The notes under the pieces: model-generated
Databases searched by the model: none
Told to the model about the DNA's origin: nothing
What the model saw: only the letters and a program-made list of their open reading frames with translations
Origin: Plantactinospora endophytica
Lineage (GTDB): Bacteria; Actinomycetota; Actinomycetes; Mycobacteriales; Micromonosporaceae
Direction: 5' to 3'
DNA: 64,000 bases
NCBI RefSeq assembly: GCF_016862915.1
Contig: NZ_BONW01000044.1
Span: 186,001-250,000, forward strand
Program-made: the position numbers and the translations under genes
Shown: positions 19,153 through 26,503 of the stretch, piece by piece
Position numbering within the stretch: the stretch's first letter is position 1
How the letters are laid out: each line of letters begins with the position of its first letter

Positions 19153-19761
19153 TCAGCGGGCGACGATGCCGGCGATGACCGCGTCGACGATCCGGGCCGG
19201 CAGGTCGCGCTCGTCCAGGTCGGGCTGGGCGCGGAGCAGCCGCTGCATCAGCAGCGGCGCGGTGAGCAGCGCGAGGGTCAGCTCGACGTCGAGATCGGCC
19301 CGCAGCTCGCCGAGGTCGATGCCCCGGCGCAGCACCTCACGGATCATCCGCCGCCTCGGCTCGACCAGCTCCTGGTAGAGCCGGTACTGCTCCGGGCTGC
19401 GGCTGATCGTCGGCATCAGGCAGGGCATGATCTGCCGCATCCGGGGATCCGGGTTGTGCCCGGTGTTGCCGACCAGTGCGATCAGGTCCTCGCGGACGGA
19501 CCGGCCGGGCGGTGGCGGCGGTGGCGGCTTCAGCCGGCGCAGCGCGTCGTGCAGCAGCGCCTCCTTGCCCGACCAGCGCCGGTAGATGGTCGCCTTGCCC
19601 ACGCCCGCCCGGGTGGCGATCGCCTCGATCGACAGCGCCTCGATGCTGCTGCCGTCGGCGAGCAGGTCGAGGGCGGCCTCCAGGATCGCCTCGTCCGCGC
19701 GGATGCTCCGCGGGCGTCCTGGCGCCCGCGGAGCATCCGTCGTTTCGGTCACGTTAACCAT
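19153..19761 (-). CDS. TetR family transcriptional regulator
   Basis: This 202-residue repressor-type protein has an N-terminal helix-turn-helix (IEAIATRAGVGKATIYRRWSGKE split across residues 45-68; GVGKATIYRRW is the recognition region) and a ligand-binding C-terminal domain of the TetR_C type. A run of seven prolines follows the DNA-binding domain. The ATG at 19761 is preceded by AGGGGACA. It lies 13 bp downstream of the efflux pump gene on the same strand, so the two are likely co-transcribed and the protein is the probable autoregulated repressor of the pump. Confidence 0.9.
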   Translation of the reverse strand: MVNVTETTDAPRAPGRPRSIRADEAILEAALDLLADGSSIEALSIEAIATRAGVGKATIYRRWSGKEALLHDALRRLKPPPPPPPGRSVREDLIALVGNTGHNPDPRMRQIMPCLMPTISRSPEQYRLYQELVEPRRRMIREVLRRGIDLGELRADLDVELTLALLTAPLLMQRLLRAQPDLDERDLPARIVDAVIAGIVAR

Positions 19762-19774
19762 TGTCCCCTGTCGC

Positions 19775-21343
19775 TCAGGCGGCGACCAGTTCGGGATCGG
19801 CCACCGGCTCCGGGGGCAGCACCTGCTCCTCGGCCGAGCGGCCGGGCAGCCAGCGCAGCACCACCAGGATGCCGAGGGCGGCGACCACCGACGACAGCCC
19901 GGCGGCCCAGTGCATGGCCGAGACGAAGGCGTCGTTGGCCGCGCTGGTCACCACCGAACCGGCCGGGCCGAGCCGCTCGGCGACCGCGTACGCCCCGGAG
20001 ACCGACTCGGACGCGGCGTCCCGGACCGGCGCGGGCAGCGCCCGGGCGGCCGGCTCGATCTGGTCCCGGTAGACCCCGGAGAGCACCGAGCCGAGCACCG
20101 CGACGCCGAGCGCACCGGCCACCTGGCGGACGGTGTTACTGACCGCCGAGCCCACCCCGGCCTTCTCCCGGGGCAGCGCCGACATGATCGACTCGGTTGC
20201 CGGCGGCATGATGTTGGCCATCCCGACGCCCTGGACGAAGAAGATCAGCCCGATGATCCAGATCGGGGTGGTCGCGGTGGCGAAGGCGAACGCGACGAGC
20301 GCCGCCGTGGTCAGCCCGAGCCCGGCCACCGCCACCGCCCGGCCGCCGTACCGCTTGACCATGGTGGCGCTGCGCGGGGCGAAGACGAGTTGGGCGGCCG
20401 CGAACGGCAGCATCAGCAGGCCCGTCTCCAGCGGGCTGTAGCCCCGGACGAGTTGCAGGTAGAAGGCGCTGAAGAACATCACGCCCATGGCGGCGAAGAA
20501 GACCAGGCCGATCACGGCGACCGGGGCGGCGAACCGGGGTACCCGGAACAGCCGTACGTCCAGCGACGGGAACTCGATCCGGCGCTCGTAGGCCACGAAG
20601 GCGGCGAGTACGGCCAGTCCGCCGACGATCGACGCCCAGACCAGCGGCCGGCCGAAGCCGTGCTCGCCACCGTCGATGATCCCGTACGACAGCGCCACCA
20701 GACCGATCACCGACAGCAGTACGCCGACCACGTCGATCCGGCCCGGTTTCGGGTCCCGCGAGTCCGGCACCAGCAGGGTCACCGCGACCAGCCCGATCAG
20801 CACCACCGGCACGTTGATCAGGAAGACCGAGCCCCACCAGTAGTTCTCCAGCAGCAGGCCGCCGAGCACCGGGCCGATCGCCACGCCGAGGCCGATCGCG
20901 CCGGCCCAGACCCCGATGGCGCGACCGCGCTCCCGGGGGTCGAAGACGTTCGAGATGATCGACAGCGTCACCGGCATCACGGCGGCGGCGCCGAAGCCCA
21001 TCAGGGCGCGGGCCCCGATCAGTTGACCCGGGCTCTGCGCGTACGCCGACAGCAGCGAGGCGAGTCCGAAGATCGCCAGGCCGACCAGCAGGAACCACTT
21101 GCGCCCGTACCGGTCGCCGAGCACGCCGAAGGTGAACAGCAGCCCGGCGAAGACCAGGGTGTACGAGTTGATCGACCACTCCAGCTCGCCCTGGCTGGCG
21201 CCGAGGCCGTGCACCGGGTCGGCCAGGGTACGCAGTGCGACGTTCAGGACCGTGTTGTCCAGCACGATCACCAGCAGGCTGACCACGAGTACGCCGAGAA
21301 TGGCCCAGCGCCTCCGGTGCCCGGTGTTTTCCGTTAACTCCAT
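19775..21343 (-). CDS. MFS transporter, DHA2/EmrB-QacA family (14 membrane segments)
   Basis: This 522-residue transporter is of the drug:proton antiporter-2 type. Motif A-like [12 protein letters not shown] and motif C-like [18 protein letters not shown] are seen near residues 67-78 and 125-142. [13 protein letters not shown] near residue 25 is a hallmark of the 14-helix family. Many hydrophobic segments are spread to about residue 490, and the C-terminal tail is acidic. ATG at 21343 is chosen because the first helix ([17 protein letters not shown]) starts soon after. Substrate is not predictable. With the TetR gene just downstream and a dyad upstream, it looks like a self-contained resistance/export module. 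Confidence 0.9.
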   Translation of the reverse strand: MELTENTGHRRRWAILGVLVVSLLVIVLDNTVLNVALRTLADPVHGLGASQGELEWSINSYTLVFAGLLFTFGVLGDRYGRKWFLLVGLAIFGLASLLSAYAQSPGQLIGARALMGFGAAAVMPVTLSIISNVFDPRERGRAIGVWAGAIGLGVAIGPVLGGLLLENYWWGSVFLINVPVVLIGLVAVTLLVPDSRDPKPGRIDVVGVLLSVIGLVALSYGIIDGGEHGFGRPLVWASIVGGLAVLAAFVAYERRIEFPSLDVRLFRVPRFAAPVAVIGLVFFAAMGVMFFSAFYLQLVRGYSPLETGLLMLPFAAAQLVFAPRSATMVKRYGGRAVAVAGLGLTTAALVAFAFATATTPIWIIGLIFFVQGVGMANIMPPATESIMSALPREKAGVGSAVSNTVRQVAGALGVAVLGSVLSGVYRDQIEPAARALPAPVRDAASESVSGAYAVAERLGPAGSVVTSAANDAFVSAMHWAAGLSSVVAALGILVVLRWLPGRSAEEQVLPPEPVADPELVAA

Positions 21344-21430
21344 GCCTTGGTGTCCCCCCGAGACCCCGCGTGGCCGGATTCGGCTGCGGGGAAGTTTCTG
21401 AATCCGCACTGACACTAACCAGCGGAAAAC

Positions 21431-21448
21431 CGAAACGACACCGTTCCG
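21431..21448 (-). promoter_or_regulatory. probable TetR operator upstream of the MFS pump
   Basis: An 18-bp near-perfect dyad, CGGAACG-GTGT-CGTTTCG on the minus strand (6 of 7 arm positions match), lies about 88 bp before the pump start. A TACGAT hexamer immediately upstream could be a -10 box, so binding would block transcription. Assignment to the adjacent TetR protein is inference. Confidence 0.45.
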
Positions 21449-21506
21449 TATCGTATTGTGAGCGGCCTCACCCCGGCCGGTTCCCACTGCCCGGGAGGCG
21501 CGACCG

Positions 21507-22196
21507 TCAGCGGGACGGGGGCAGACCGCAGAGCGCGAGTACCAGGTGCAGCCGCCGCTCGGTCGGGTCGGCGAGGGGCGGCACCAGCAGGGTCGGGATG
21601 CCGGCCTCGACCGCCGCGCCGTCGTGGCCGGAGCGGTCCCCGACCATCAGCGCCGCGCCGGGCTCCACCCCGAGTTCCGCCAGCGCGATCCGGAAGATCG
21701 CCGGATCGGGCTTCTGCACGCCGTGCTCGTAGGAGAGGACGAAGCTGTGCACGTACTCGTCCAGACCGGCCGCCGCGAAGACCGGCCGCAGGTCGAAGTG
21801 GATGTCGCTGAGCACACCGACCCGGATGCCGGCGCCGTGCAGCGCGGCCAGGGTGGCCGGTACGTCCGGGGCGAACGGGTTCTCGGTCGGGTCGGACTCG
21901 ACCTGGTAGAGCGCCTCGGCGAGCGGGTCCGTGATCCCGGCGGCGGCGAACAGCAGGTCGTAGCTCGCCCGGTGCCGGGCCACCGACCGGTCCGCCTCCG
22001 CGTCGGCCCGGGCCACCTCCGGCTGCCGGAACGCCGCCAGCAGTGCCGCCTCGATTCGTCGCACCTCCGCCGGGCCGGCATCCAGCCCGGCCCTGCGCAG
22101 CGACCGCTCGACCCAGACCGACAGCGGCGGGGTGAAGACCAGGGTGCCCCGCCAGTCCAGCAGTACGGCTTCGATCGACGCCAACGGTCCCTCCAC
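21507..22196 (-). CDS. HAD-superfamily hydrolase with DxRGT motif I
   Basis: This 229-residue HAD protein has motif I LLDWRGTL (residues ~12-19), a helical cap, motif [11 protein letters not shown] (Ser/Asp), motif III Lys in [11 protein letters not shown] and motif [11 protein letters not shown]. In phosphatase members the residue two after the nucleophile Asp is also Asp; here it is Arg. The 2-haloacid dehalogenase branch also lacks that Asp (DxYGT). The reaction is therefore uncertain. The GTG at 22196 is the longest plausible start; a TTG at 22184 has a better GGAGGGA upstream. It sits between the binding-protein gene and the MFS pump. Confidence 0.8.
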   Translation of the reverse strand: MEGPLASIEAVLLDWRGTLVFTPPLSVWVERSLRRAGLDAGPAEVRRIEAALLAAFRQPEVARADAEADRSVARHRASYDLLFAAAGITDPLAEALYQVESDPTENPFAPDVPATLAALHGAGIRVGVLSDIHFDLRPVFAAAGLDEYVHSFVLSYEHGVQKPDPAIFRIALAELGVEPGAALMVGDRSGHDGAAVEAGIPTLLVPPLADPTERRLHLVLALCGLPPSR

Positions 22197-22219
22197 AGGT
22201 GGCCGGACGGATCGCCGAG

Positions 22220-22249
22220 GGTGGGCGGGGCGGGGTCGCCCCGCCCACC
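22220..22249 (-). terminator. hairpin terminator after the substrate-binding lipoprotein gene
   Basis: A perfect 13-bp stem (GGTGGGCGGGGCG at 22220-22232 with its complement at 22237-22249) has a 4-nt loop, about 50 bp past the stop at 22296. It likely separates this gene from the HAD gene. Confidence 0.65.
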
Positions 22250-22295
22250 GGCCCGGCGACGGTGTGCTACCGAGACCCGGTCGTCGCGGTACCGG

Positions 22296-23546
22296 TCACA
22301 TCTTGCAGTCCGCCGACGGTGGCCGGAACGCCTCCTCCGCCGGGATGGTCTTGAGGATCTTGACGTAGTCCCACGGCTCGGTCACCTCGACCGGCGGCTT
22401 GACCTGCGCCAGGTACGCGTCGTGCACCACCCGGTGGTCCTCGGCCCGGATCCTGCCGTTGCGCAGGAAGACGTCCTCGATCTCCTTGCCCTCCAGTTCG
22501 CCGACGACCGCGTCCGCGTCGTCGCTGCCGGTCGCCTGCACCGCCTCCAGGTACTGCAACGCGGCCGAGTAGTTGGCGGCGTGCGCGAACGTGGGCCGGG
22601 TACCCGTCTCCGCCTGGAACCGGTCGGCGAACTTCCGGTTCCGTACGTCGTAGTCCCAGTACCACGCGTCGGTGTAGACGGTGCCGGAGAGCGCGGCCGG
22701 CCCGAGTGCGTGGATGTCGGTGAGGAACATCAGCCCGACGGCCAGCCCGATCCCCTCGTCCCGCAGCTTCAACTTGTTGTACTGCTTGACGAGCTCAACC
22801 AACTCGGTACCGGCCTGCATCGTGCCGAGCACGTCCGGCCGGGGCTCCAGGGTCCGCGCCTTTCGCAGGTACGTCGAGTAGTCGCCGTCGGTGTTCGGGA
22901 ACGGCACCCCGTCCCGGGCGACCACCTGGCCGCCGACCGCCTCGACCGCCTCCGAGAAGCTCCGCTGCATGTCCTGGCCGAACTGGTAGTCCGGATAGAC
23001 CAGGTACCAGTTCCGGGCGCCCTGCGCGGTGCTGTTCCGGCCGGTCCCGTTCGCCACCATGTAGGTGTCGTAGGCGTAGTGGAAGGTGTAGCGGTTGCAC
23101 TTCGCGCCGGTGAGTGTGGTGGTGCCGGACGTGATGACGAAGTACGGCCGCCGGCTCTGCTTCGCCACGTCCGCCACCATCTCCGCCGCCGACGAACTCG
23201 GCACGTCGAAGATCGCGTCGACCGCCTGCCGGTCGACCATCTCGACGGCCTTGGTCCGGGCGTCCTCCGGTTTGTTCCGATGGTCGGCGGTGACCACGGT
23301 GATGTCGCCGGTCACCGCCTTGTCGGCGTACTTCGCGGTGAAGTCCGCGATCGCCATCTCGACCGCCTTGACCGAGTTCTTTCCGGAGAGTGCGGAGTAG
23401 GCGCCCGACTGGTCGTTGAGCACGCCTAACACAATCTTGTTATCGGTGAGCTGGCGCTCACCACCGGACTGCGGAGCTGCGGTACCACATCCGGCGATCA
23501 GCAGCACGGCGGTCGACGCCGCCGTGACAGCCACGGTTGCACGCAT
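22296..23546 (-). CDS. ABC transporter substrate-binding lipoprotein (branched-chain amino acid/amide type)
   Basis: This 416-residue protein has a lipoprotein signal peptide with lipobox LIAGCG (Cys about residue 20). It then has a periplasmic-binding fold of the Leu/Ile/Val type: KIVLGVLNDQSGAYS, DHRNKPEDARTKAVEMV, FVITSGTTTLTG and YPDYQFGQDMQRSF. Relatives bind amino acids, amides, urea or aromatic acids; the ligand cannot be read from sequence. ATG at 23546 is preceded by AAGGA at 8 bases. No complete permease or ATPase gene is adjacent, so it either serves a distant transporter or is a relic. A Walker-type signature remnant lies in the open frame just upstream. Confidence 0.85.
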   Translation of the reverse strand: MRATVAVTAASTAVLLIAGCGTAAPQSGGERQLTDNKIVLGVLNDQSGAYSALSGKNSVKAVEMAIADFTAKYADKAVTGDITVVTADHRNKPEDARTKAVEMVDRQAVDAIFDVPSSSAAEMVADVAKQSRRPYFVITSGTTTLTGAKCNRYTFHYAYDTYMVANGTGRNSTAQGARNWYLVYPDYQFGQDMQRSFSEAVEAVGGQVVARDGVPFPNTDGDYSTYLRKARTLEPRPDVLGTMQAGTELVELVKQYNKLKLRDEGIGLAVGLMFLTDIHALGPAALSGTVYTDAWYWDYDVRNRKFADRFQAETGTRPTFAHAANYSAALQYLEAVQATGSDDADAVVGELEGKEIEDVFLRNGRIRAEDHRVVHDAYLAQVKPPVEVTEPWDYVKILKTIPAEEAFRPPSADCKM

Positions 23547-23549
23547 GGC

Positions 23550-23777
23550 CGATCCTTTCGCTCGCGGACCGGGGGGAGCGGTCCGCAGGACCTGGGCGAG
23601 GGCGAGCCGCTGTCGCTCGCCGCCGGGGACGGTAGCGGCCGGAGCCCCGTGTCGTGCGGATCCCACGAGGGAGATCGCGAAGATTCGTTCGAGCGGCCAG
23701 GCAAGATCCGCGCAGTCGTCGATCCAGGTACCCGACCGGGCGACCGGCACCGCCGGCAGGGTGAGCCGGCGGGCCAC
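23550..23777 (-). pseudogene. possible remnant of an ABC transporter ATPase
   Basis: The frame directly upstream of the lipoprotein start, and continuous with it, encodes PGGERQRLALAQVL at 23583-23627. This closely matches the ABC signature motif (LSGGERQRLALARAL). No Walker A or Walker B is present and the flanks are unlike an ATPase. It may be a degraded fragment of the transporter that once belonged to the binding protein, or a chance translation of GC-rich DNA. Confidence 0.25.
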
Positions 23778-23930
23778 CGAAAAGCTCGGAAACCGCCCGG
23801 TCGTCGGGTACCCGGCAGCTCACCGCCGTTGGCCCCGACCGGCCTCCGACCGCGACGGACACCGCTGCTGCCCACCCGCCCCGGCCCAGGTTCCTCGGTC
23901 GACGGCCGGGGCTCGTGCTCCAGCACGCCG

Positions 23931-24016
23931 GAACGACGCGTCCGATCGGCCGTCAGACAGAACGACGCCTCCGATCGCCGCCAGATGCCGGAACGAGGCG
24001 TCCGATCGCCGCCAGA
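23931..24016 (+). repeat. three direct repeats (~26 bp) upstream of an SDR gene
   Basis: Three imperfect copies of a unit beginning GAACGACGCGTCCGATCG and ending CAGA occur at 23931-23957, 23960-23985 and 23991-24016 (starts 29 and 31 bp apart). The last copy ends 32 bp before the SDR start. Spacing near three helical turns puts the copies on one DNA face, as expected for an operator array. The rest of the 502-bp gap (23547-24048) holds the lipoprotein promoter side and no gene I can support. Confidence 0.6.
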
Positions 24017-24048
24017 CGACGGCGCGGTACCCGAGCAGGCTGGTCGAC

Positions 24049-24813
24049 ATGGAAAAGGTTGTTTCAGCACAGGCTCGGGTACTGGCCGGGAAGGTCGCCT
24101 TCGTCACCGGCGGCAGCCGGGGCATCGGTGCGGCGGTGGCCGTACGGCTGGCCGAGGACGGTGCCGACGTGGCGCTCACCTACCGGCAGGACGCCGAGGC
24201 GGCCGGCGCGGTGGTGGCCCGGATCGAGGCGCTCGGCCGGCGCGGGCTGGCGATCCGGGCGGACAGTGCCGACCCGGGCGCGATCGGCGCGGCGGTGGAC
24301 CGGGCGGCGGGTGAGTTCGGCCGGCTCGACGTACTGGTCAACAACGCCGGGGCGTTCCTGGTCGGACCGCTGGCGGAGGTCGGGCTGGCCGAGTTCGAGC
24401 AGACCGTCGCGGTGAACGTCCGGGCCCCGTTCGTCGCCGCGCGGGCGGCGGCCCGGCACATGGTCGACGGTGGACGGATCATCAGCATCGGCAGCAACGT
24501 GGCCGAACGGGCACCGTTCCCGGGCTTCGCGCTCTACTCGATGAGCAAGACCGCGCTGATCGGGCTGACCAAGGGACTCGGCCGGGACCTCGGTCCCCGG
24601 GGCATCACCGTGAACCTGGTGAACCCCGGCCCGACCGACACCGACGCGAACCCGGCCGACAGCCCAATGGCCGACACCGTCCGGGGGTTCACCGCCGTCG
24701 GCCGGTACGCCGAACCGGCCGAGATCGCGGCGACCGTCGCCTGGCTGGCCGGCACCGACAGTTCGTACGTCACCGGGGCGACGATCAACGTCGACGGCGG
24801 ATTCACCATCTGA
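24049..24813 (+). CDS. SDR family oxidoreductase
   Basis: This 254-residue classical short-chain dehydrogenase/reductase has TGGSRGIG (cofactor binding, about residues 20-27), NNAGAFL (about 97-103), Ser in ISIGSNV, YSMSK (YxxxK, about 163-167) and a C-terminal VDGGFTI. The Arg after the glycine-rich motif (GSRGIG) favours NADPH, as in FabG-like enzymes. ATG at 24049 is chosen because conserved sequence starts shortly after. The gene stands alone; three direct repeats lie immediately upstream and a 19-bp-stem terminator follows. The substrate is unknown. Confidence 0.85.
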   Translation: MEKVVSAQARVLAGKVAFVTGGSRGIGAAVAVRLAEDGADVALTYRQDAEAAGAVVARIEALGRRGLAIRADSADPGAIGAAVDRAAGEFGRLDVLVNNAGAFLVGPLAEVGLAEFEQTVAVNVRAPFVAARAAARHMVDGGRIISIGSNVAERAPFPGFALYSMSKTALIGLTKGLGRDLGPRGITVNLVNPGPTDTDANPADSPMADTVRGFTAVGRYAEPAEIAATVAWLAGTDSSYVTGATINVDGGFTI

Positions 24814-24836
24814 CACCCCCGCCCGGGTCACCACCC

Positions 24837-24886
24837 CCGGGGCGGGACGTCGTGGCGGCCAACACCACCACGACGTCCCGCCCCGG
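24837..24886. terminator. very strong bidirectional hairpin terminator
   Basis: A perfect 19-bp stem (24837-24855 with 24868-24886; arm begins CCGGGGCGGGACGTCGTGG) closes a 12-nt loop between two convergent genes, the SDR and the FG-GAP protein. Confidence 0.8.
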
Positions 24887-24911
24887 CGTGACCCTCGGGC
24901 GGAACGCCGGA

Positions 24912-26081
24912 TCAGCCCGCGTTGCGGAGCACCAGCAGCCCGTGGTTGTAGTCGGTCAACACGGCGTCGACCCGGCCGTCGCCGTCGACGTCGCCCAGGG
25001 CCAGCCCCTGCGCCGGATAGTGGCTGGCGTACGGCAGGTACTCGTACACCGGCGTGCCGAGGGTGCCGTCCGGCTGCTGCGGCCAGGTGCTGAGCGCGTA
25101 GTAGCCGCCGTGCGGCAGCACCACGTCGTTGCGCCCGTCACCGTCGACGTCGGCCGCCTCCACCGTCTCCGGGTTGTCGTACGCCCGCTGGACGACGGGG
25201 CTCGCCAGGCCGCCGCCGGCGGTCTGGGTGAAGACCTGGAGCTGGGACCGGGGCTGGTTCCAGCCCAGCGTCACCACCACGTCGGAACGCCCGTCCCCGC
25301 TCACGTCGGCGACCTCGATCCCGCCGATCACGGTCGCACCGTCGTCGGCTACGACCTGGCCACGGCTCCAGCCACCGGCGGCGGTACGACGATAGGCGTT
25401 GACCTGCCGGAGCCCCTGCCCGACCACGTCCGCACGGCCGTCGCCGTTCACGTCGCCGACCTCGACCTGGATGCTCGGGTCGGTGGTCACCACGGACGGG
25501 GTGAGCGTCCCGTCCGCACCCCGGACGAGTTGCTCGATGCCGAGGTGGCCGCCCGTGACGAGATCGGCGTCACCGTCGGCGTCGACGTCAGCGGCGACGA
25601 CGGCCCGGGCGGCCCGGGAGCCGGGCACGATCCCCCGGCTCTCCAGCGTCCCGGCGGCGGTCTGCTGGAAGATCTCCACCCCGGCCAGGGTGGCCAGTGC
25701 GACGTCGAGCCGACCGTCGCCGTCCCGGTCCAGCAGGGCCACCCCGGCGCCGCCACCGTCCTGGTAGACCAGGCGCGTCGGGTACCGGATCGCGGCGGCC
25801 AGCGAGCCGTCGGCCTGCTGTGCGAAGACGAAGAGCTTGTAGTCGTTCTCCGGGTCGAAGTGGCTGCTGCTGGTGAGCACCACGTCGGCCCGGCCGTCGC
25901 CGGTCACGTCGCCGATCGTGACGCTCTCCGGGGTCGTCGACCCGGTCGGGATGGCCTCGACCGGTTGGAAGAGTTCGGATGCCCGGACCTGGTTGTCCGT
26001 CCCCGCCGCCGCCTCGGCCGGCCCGCCGGTGGCGAGCAGCGCGGGCAGCAACAGCAGAGCGGACGCAGAGCGAAGCCGCAT
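24912..26081 (-). CDS. secreted FG-GAP/VCBS repeat protein
   Basis: This 389-residue exported protein has an N-terminal Sec signal peptide (about residues 1-25, LLLLPALLATGGPAEAAAG). About seven to eight repeats of ~45 residues follow, each carrying a calcium-binding D-x-D/N-GDGRxDVV core (for example DVTGDGRADVV, DVNGDGRADVV, DVDGDGRNDVV). The repeats should fold as a beta-propeller like integrin alpha chains. No catalytic domain is present, so a binding role is likely. ATG at 26081 has GGGGGA four bases upstream. An inverted repeat GTTGAC-N7-GTCAAC at 26103-26121 lies before it and may be regulatory. Confidence 0.85.
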   Translation of the reverse strand: MRLRSASALLLLPALLATGGPAEAAAGTDNQVRASELFQPVEAIPTGSTTPESVTIGDVTGDGRADVVLTSSSHFDPENDYKLFVFAQQADGSLAAAIRYPTRLVYQDGGGAGVALLDRDGDGRLDVALATLAGVEIFQQTAAGTLESRGIVPGSRAARAVVAADVDADGDADLVTGGHLGIEQLVRGADGTLTPSVVTTDPSIQVEVGDVNGDGRADVVGQGLRQVNAYRRTAAGGWSRGQVVADDGATVIGGIEVADVSGDGRSDVVVTLGWNQPRSQLQVFTQTAGGGLASPVVQRAYDNPETVEAADVDGDGRNDVVLPHGGYYALSTWPQQPDGTLGTPVYEYLPYASHYPAQGLALGDVDGDGRVDAVLTDYNHGLLVLRNAG

Positions 26082-26162
26082 ATTTTCCCCCATGTATGGA
26101 AAGTTGACCCGAGGAGTCAACCAGAAAGTCGCCGGTCCGGCGACCCTCCACACTGGAGCGCG

Positions 26163-26396
26163 TCACTGTCGCCGGGCGGTGCGGGCCGGATCGCCGTTCC
26201 GGCGGAACAGCGCGCACTCCGGCGCAGCCACCACCGGCACGGCCAGCCGGGCCGCCGAGTGCCGGGGCTTGTCGCTGGTGGCGGAACCGGTGGCGGTCAG
26301 GCTGCCGGCGGTGGGGCCGGCGACCAGCGTGCCGGCCAGGCCGAGGCCCGAGACCACGATCGCCGCCACCAACGCGCGCGGGTGAGAGCCTGCCAT
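26163..26396 (-). CDS. small secreted protein of unknown function
   Basis: This 77-residue reading frame begins at an ATG with GGGGG upstream. It encodes a basic start, a hydrophobic stretch (about residues 9-27, LVAAIVVSGLGLAGTLVAG) and a hydrophilic tail with a single Cys, which looks like a signal peptide plus a short mature part. I do not recognise a family. It lies 107 bp downstream of the large AfsR-type regulator and upstream of the FG-GAP gene on the same strand. Coding potential is moderate. Confidence 0.45.
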   Translation of the reverse strand: MAGSHPRALVAAIVVSGLGLAGTLVAGPTAGSLTATGSATSDKPRHSAARLAVPVVAAPECALFRRNGDPARTARRQ

Positions 26397-26503
26397 CAGT
26401 CGACCCCCTTCCGGGTACGCCCACAGCCAGCCTGACGACAACCACTGGACAGCGACTGGACGACCGCTGAACCTCACCCCTCCCCGGCCGGGCGGTACCC
26501 CCC

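Noticed and set aside
23931-24016. CRISPR array or plasmid iterons
   Set aside because: Three copies with 3-6 bp between them, no spacers and no rep gene; a promoter operator fits better.
23550-24070. Minus-strand open frame with repeated RS-rich segments before the lipoprotein
   Set aside because: The repeated residues simply mirror the three DNA repeats and no start signal or motif supports translation.
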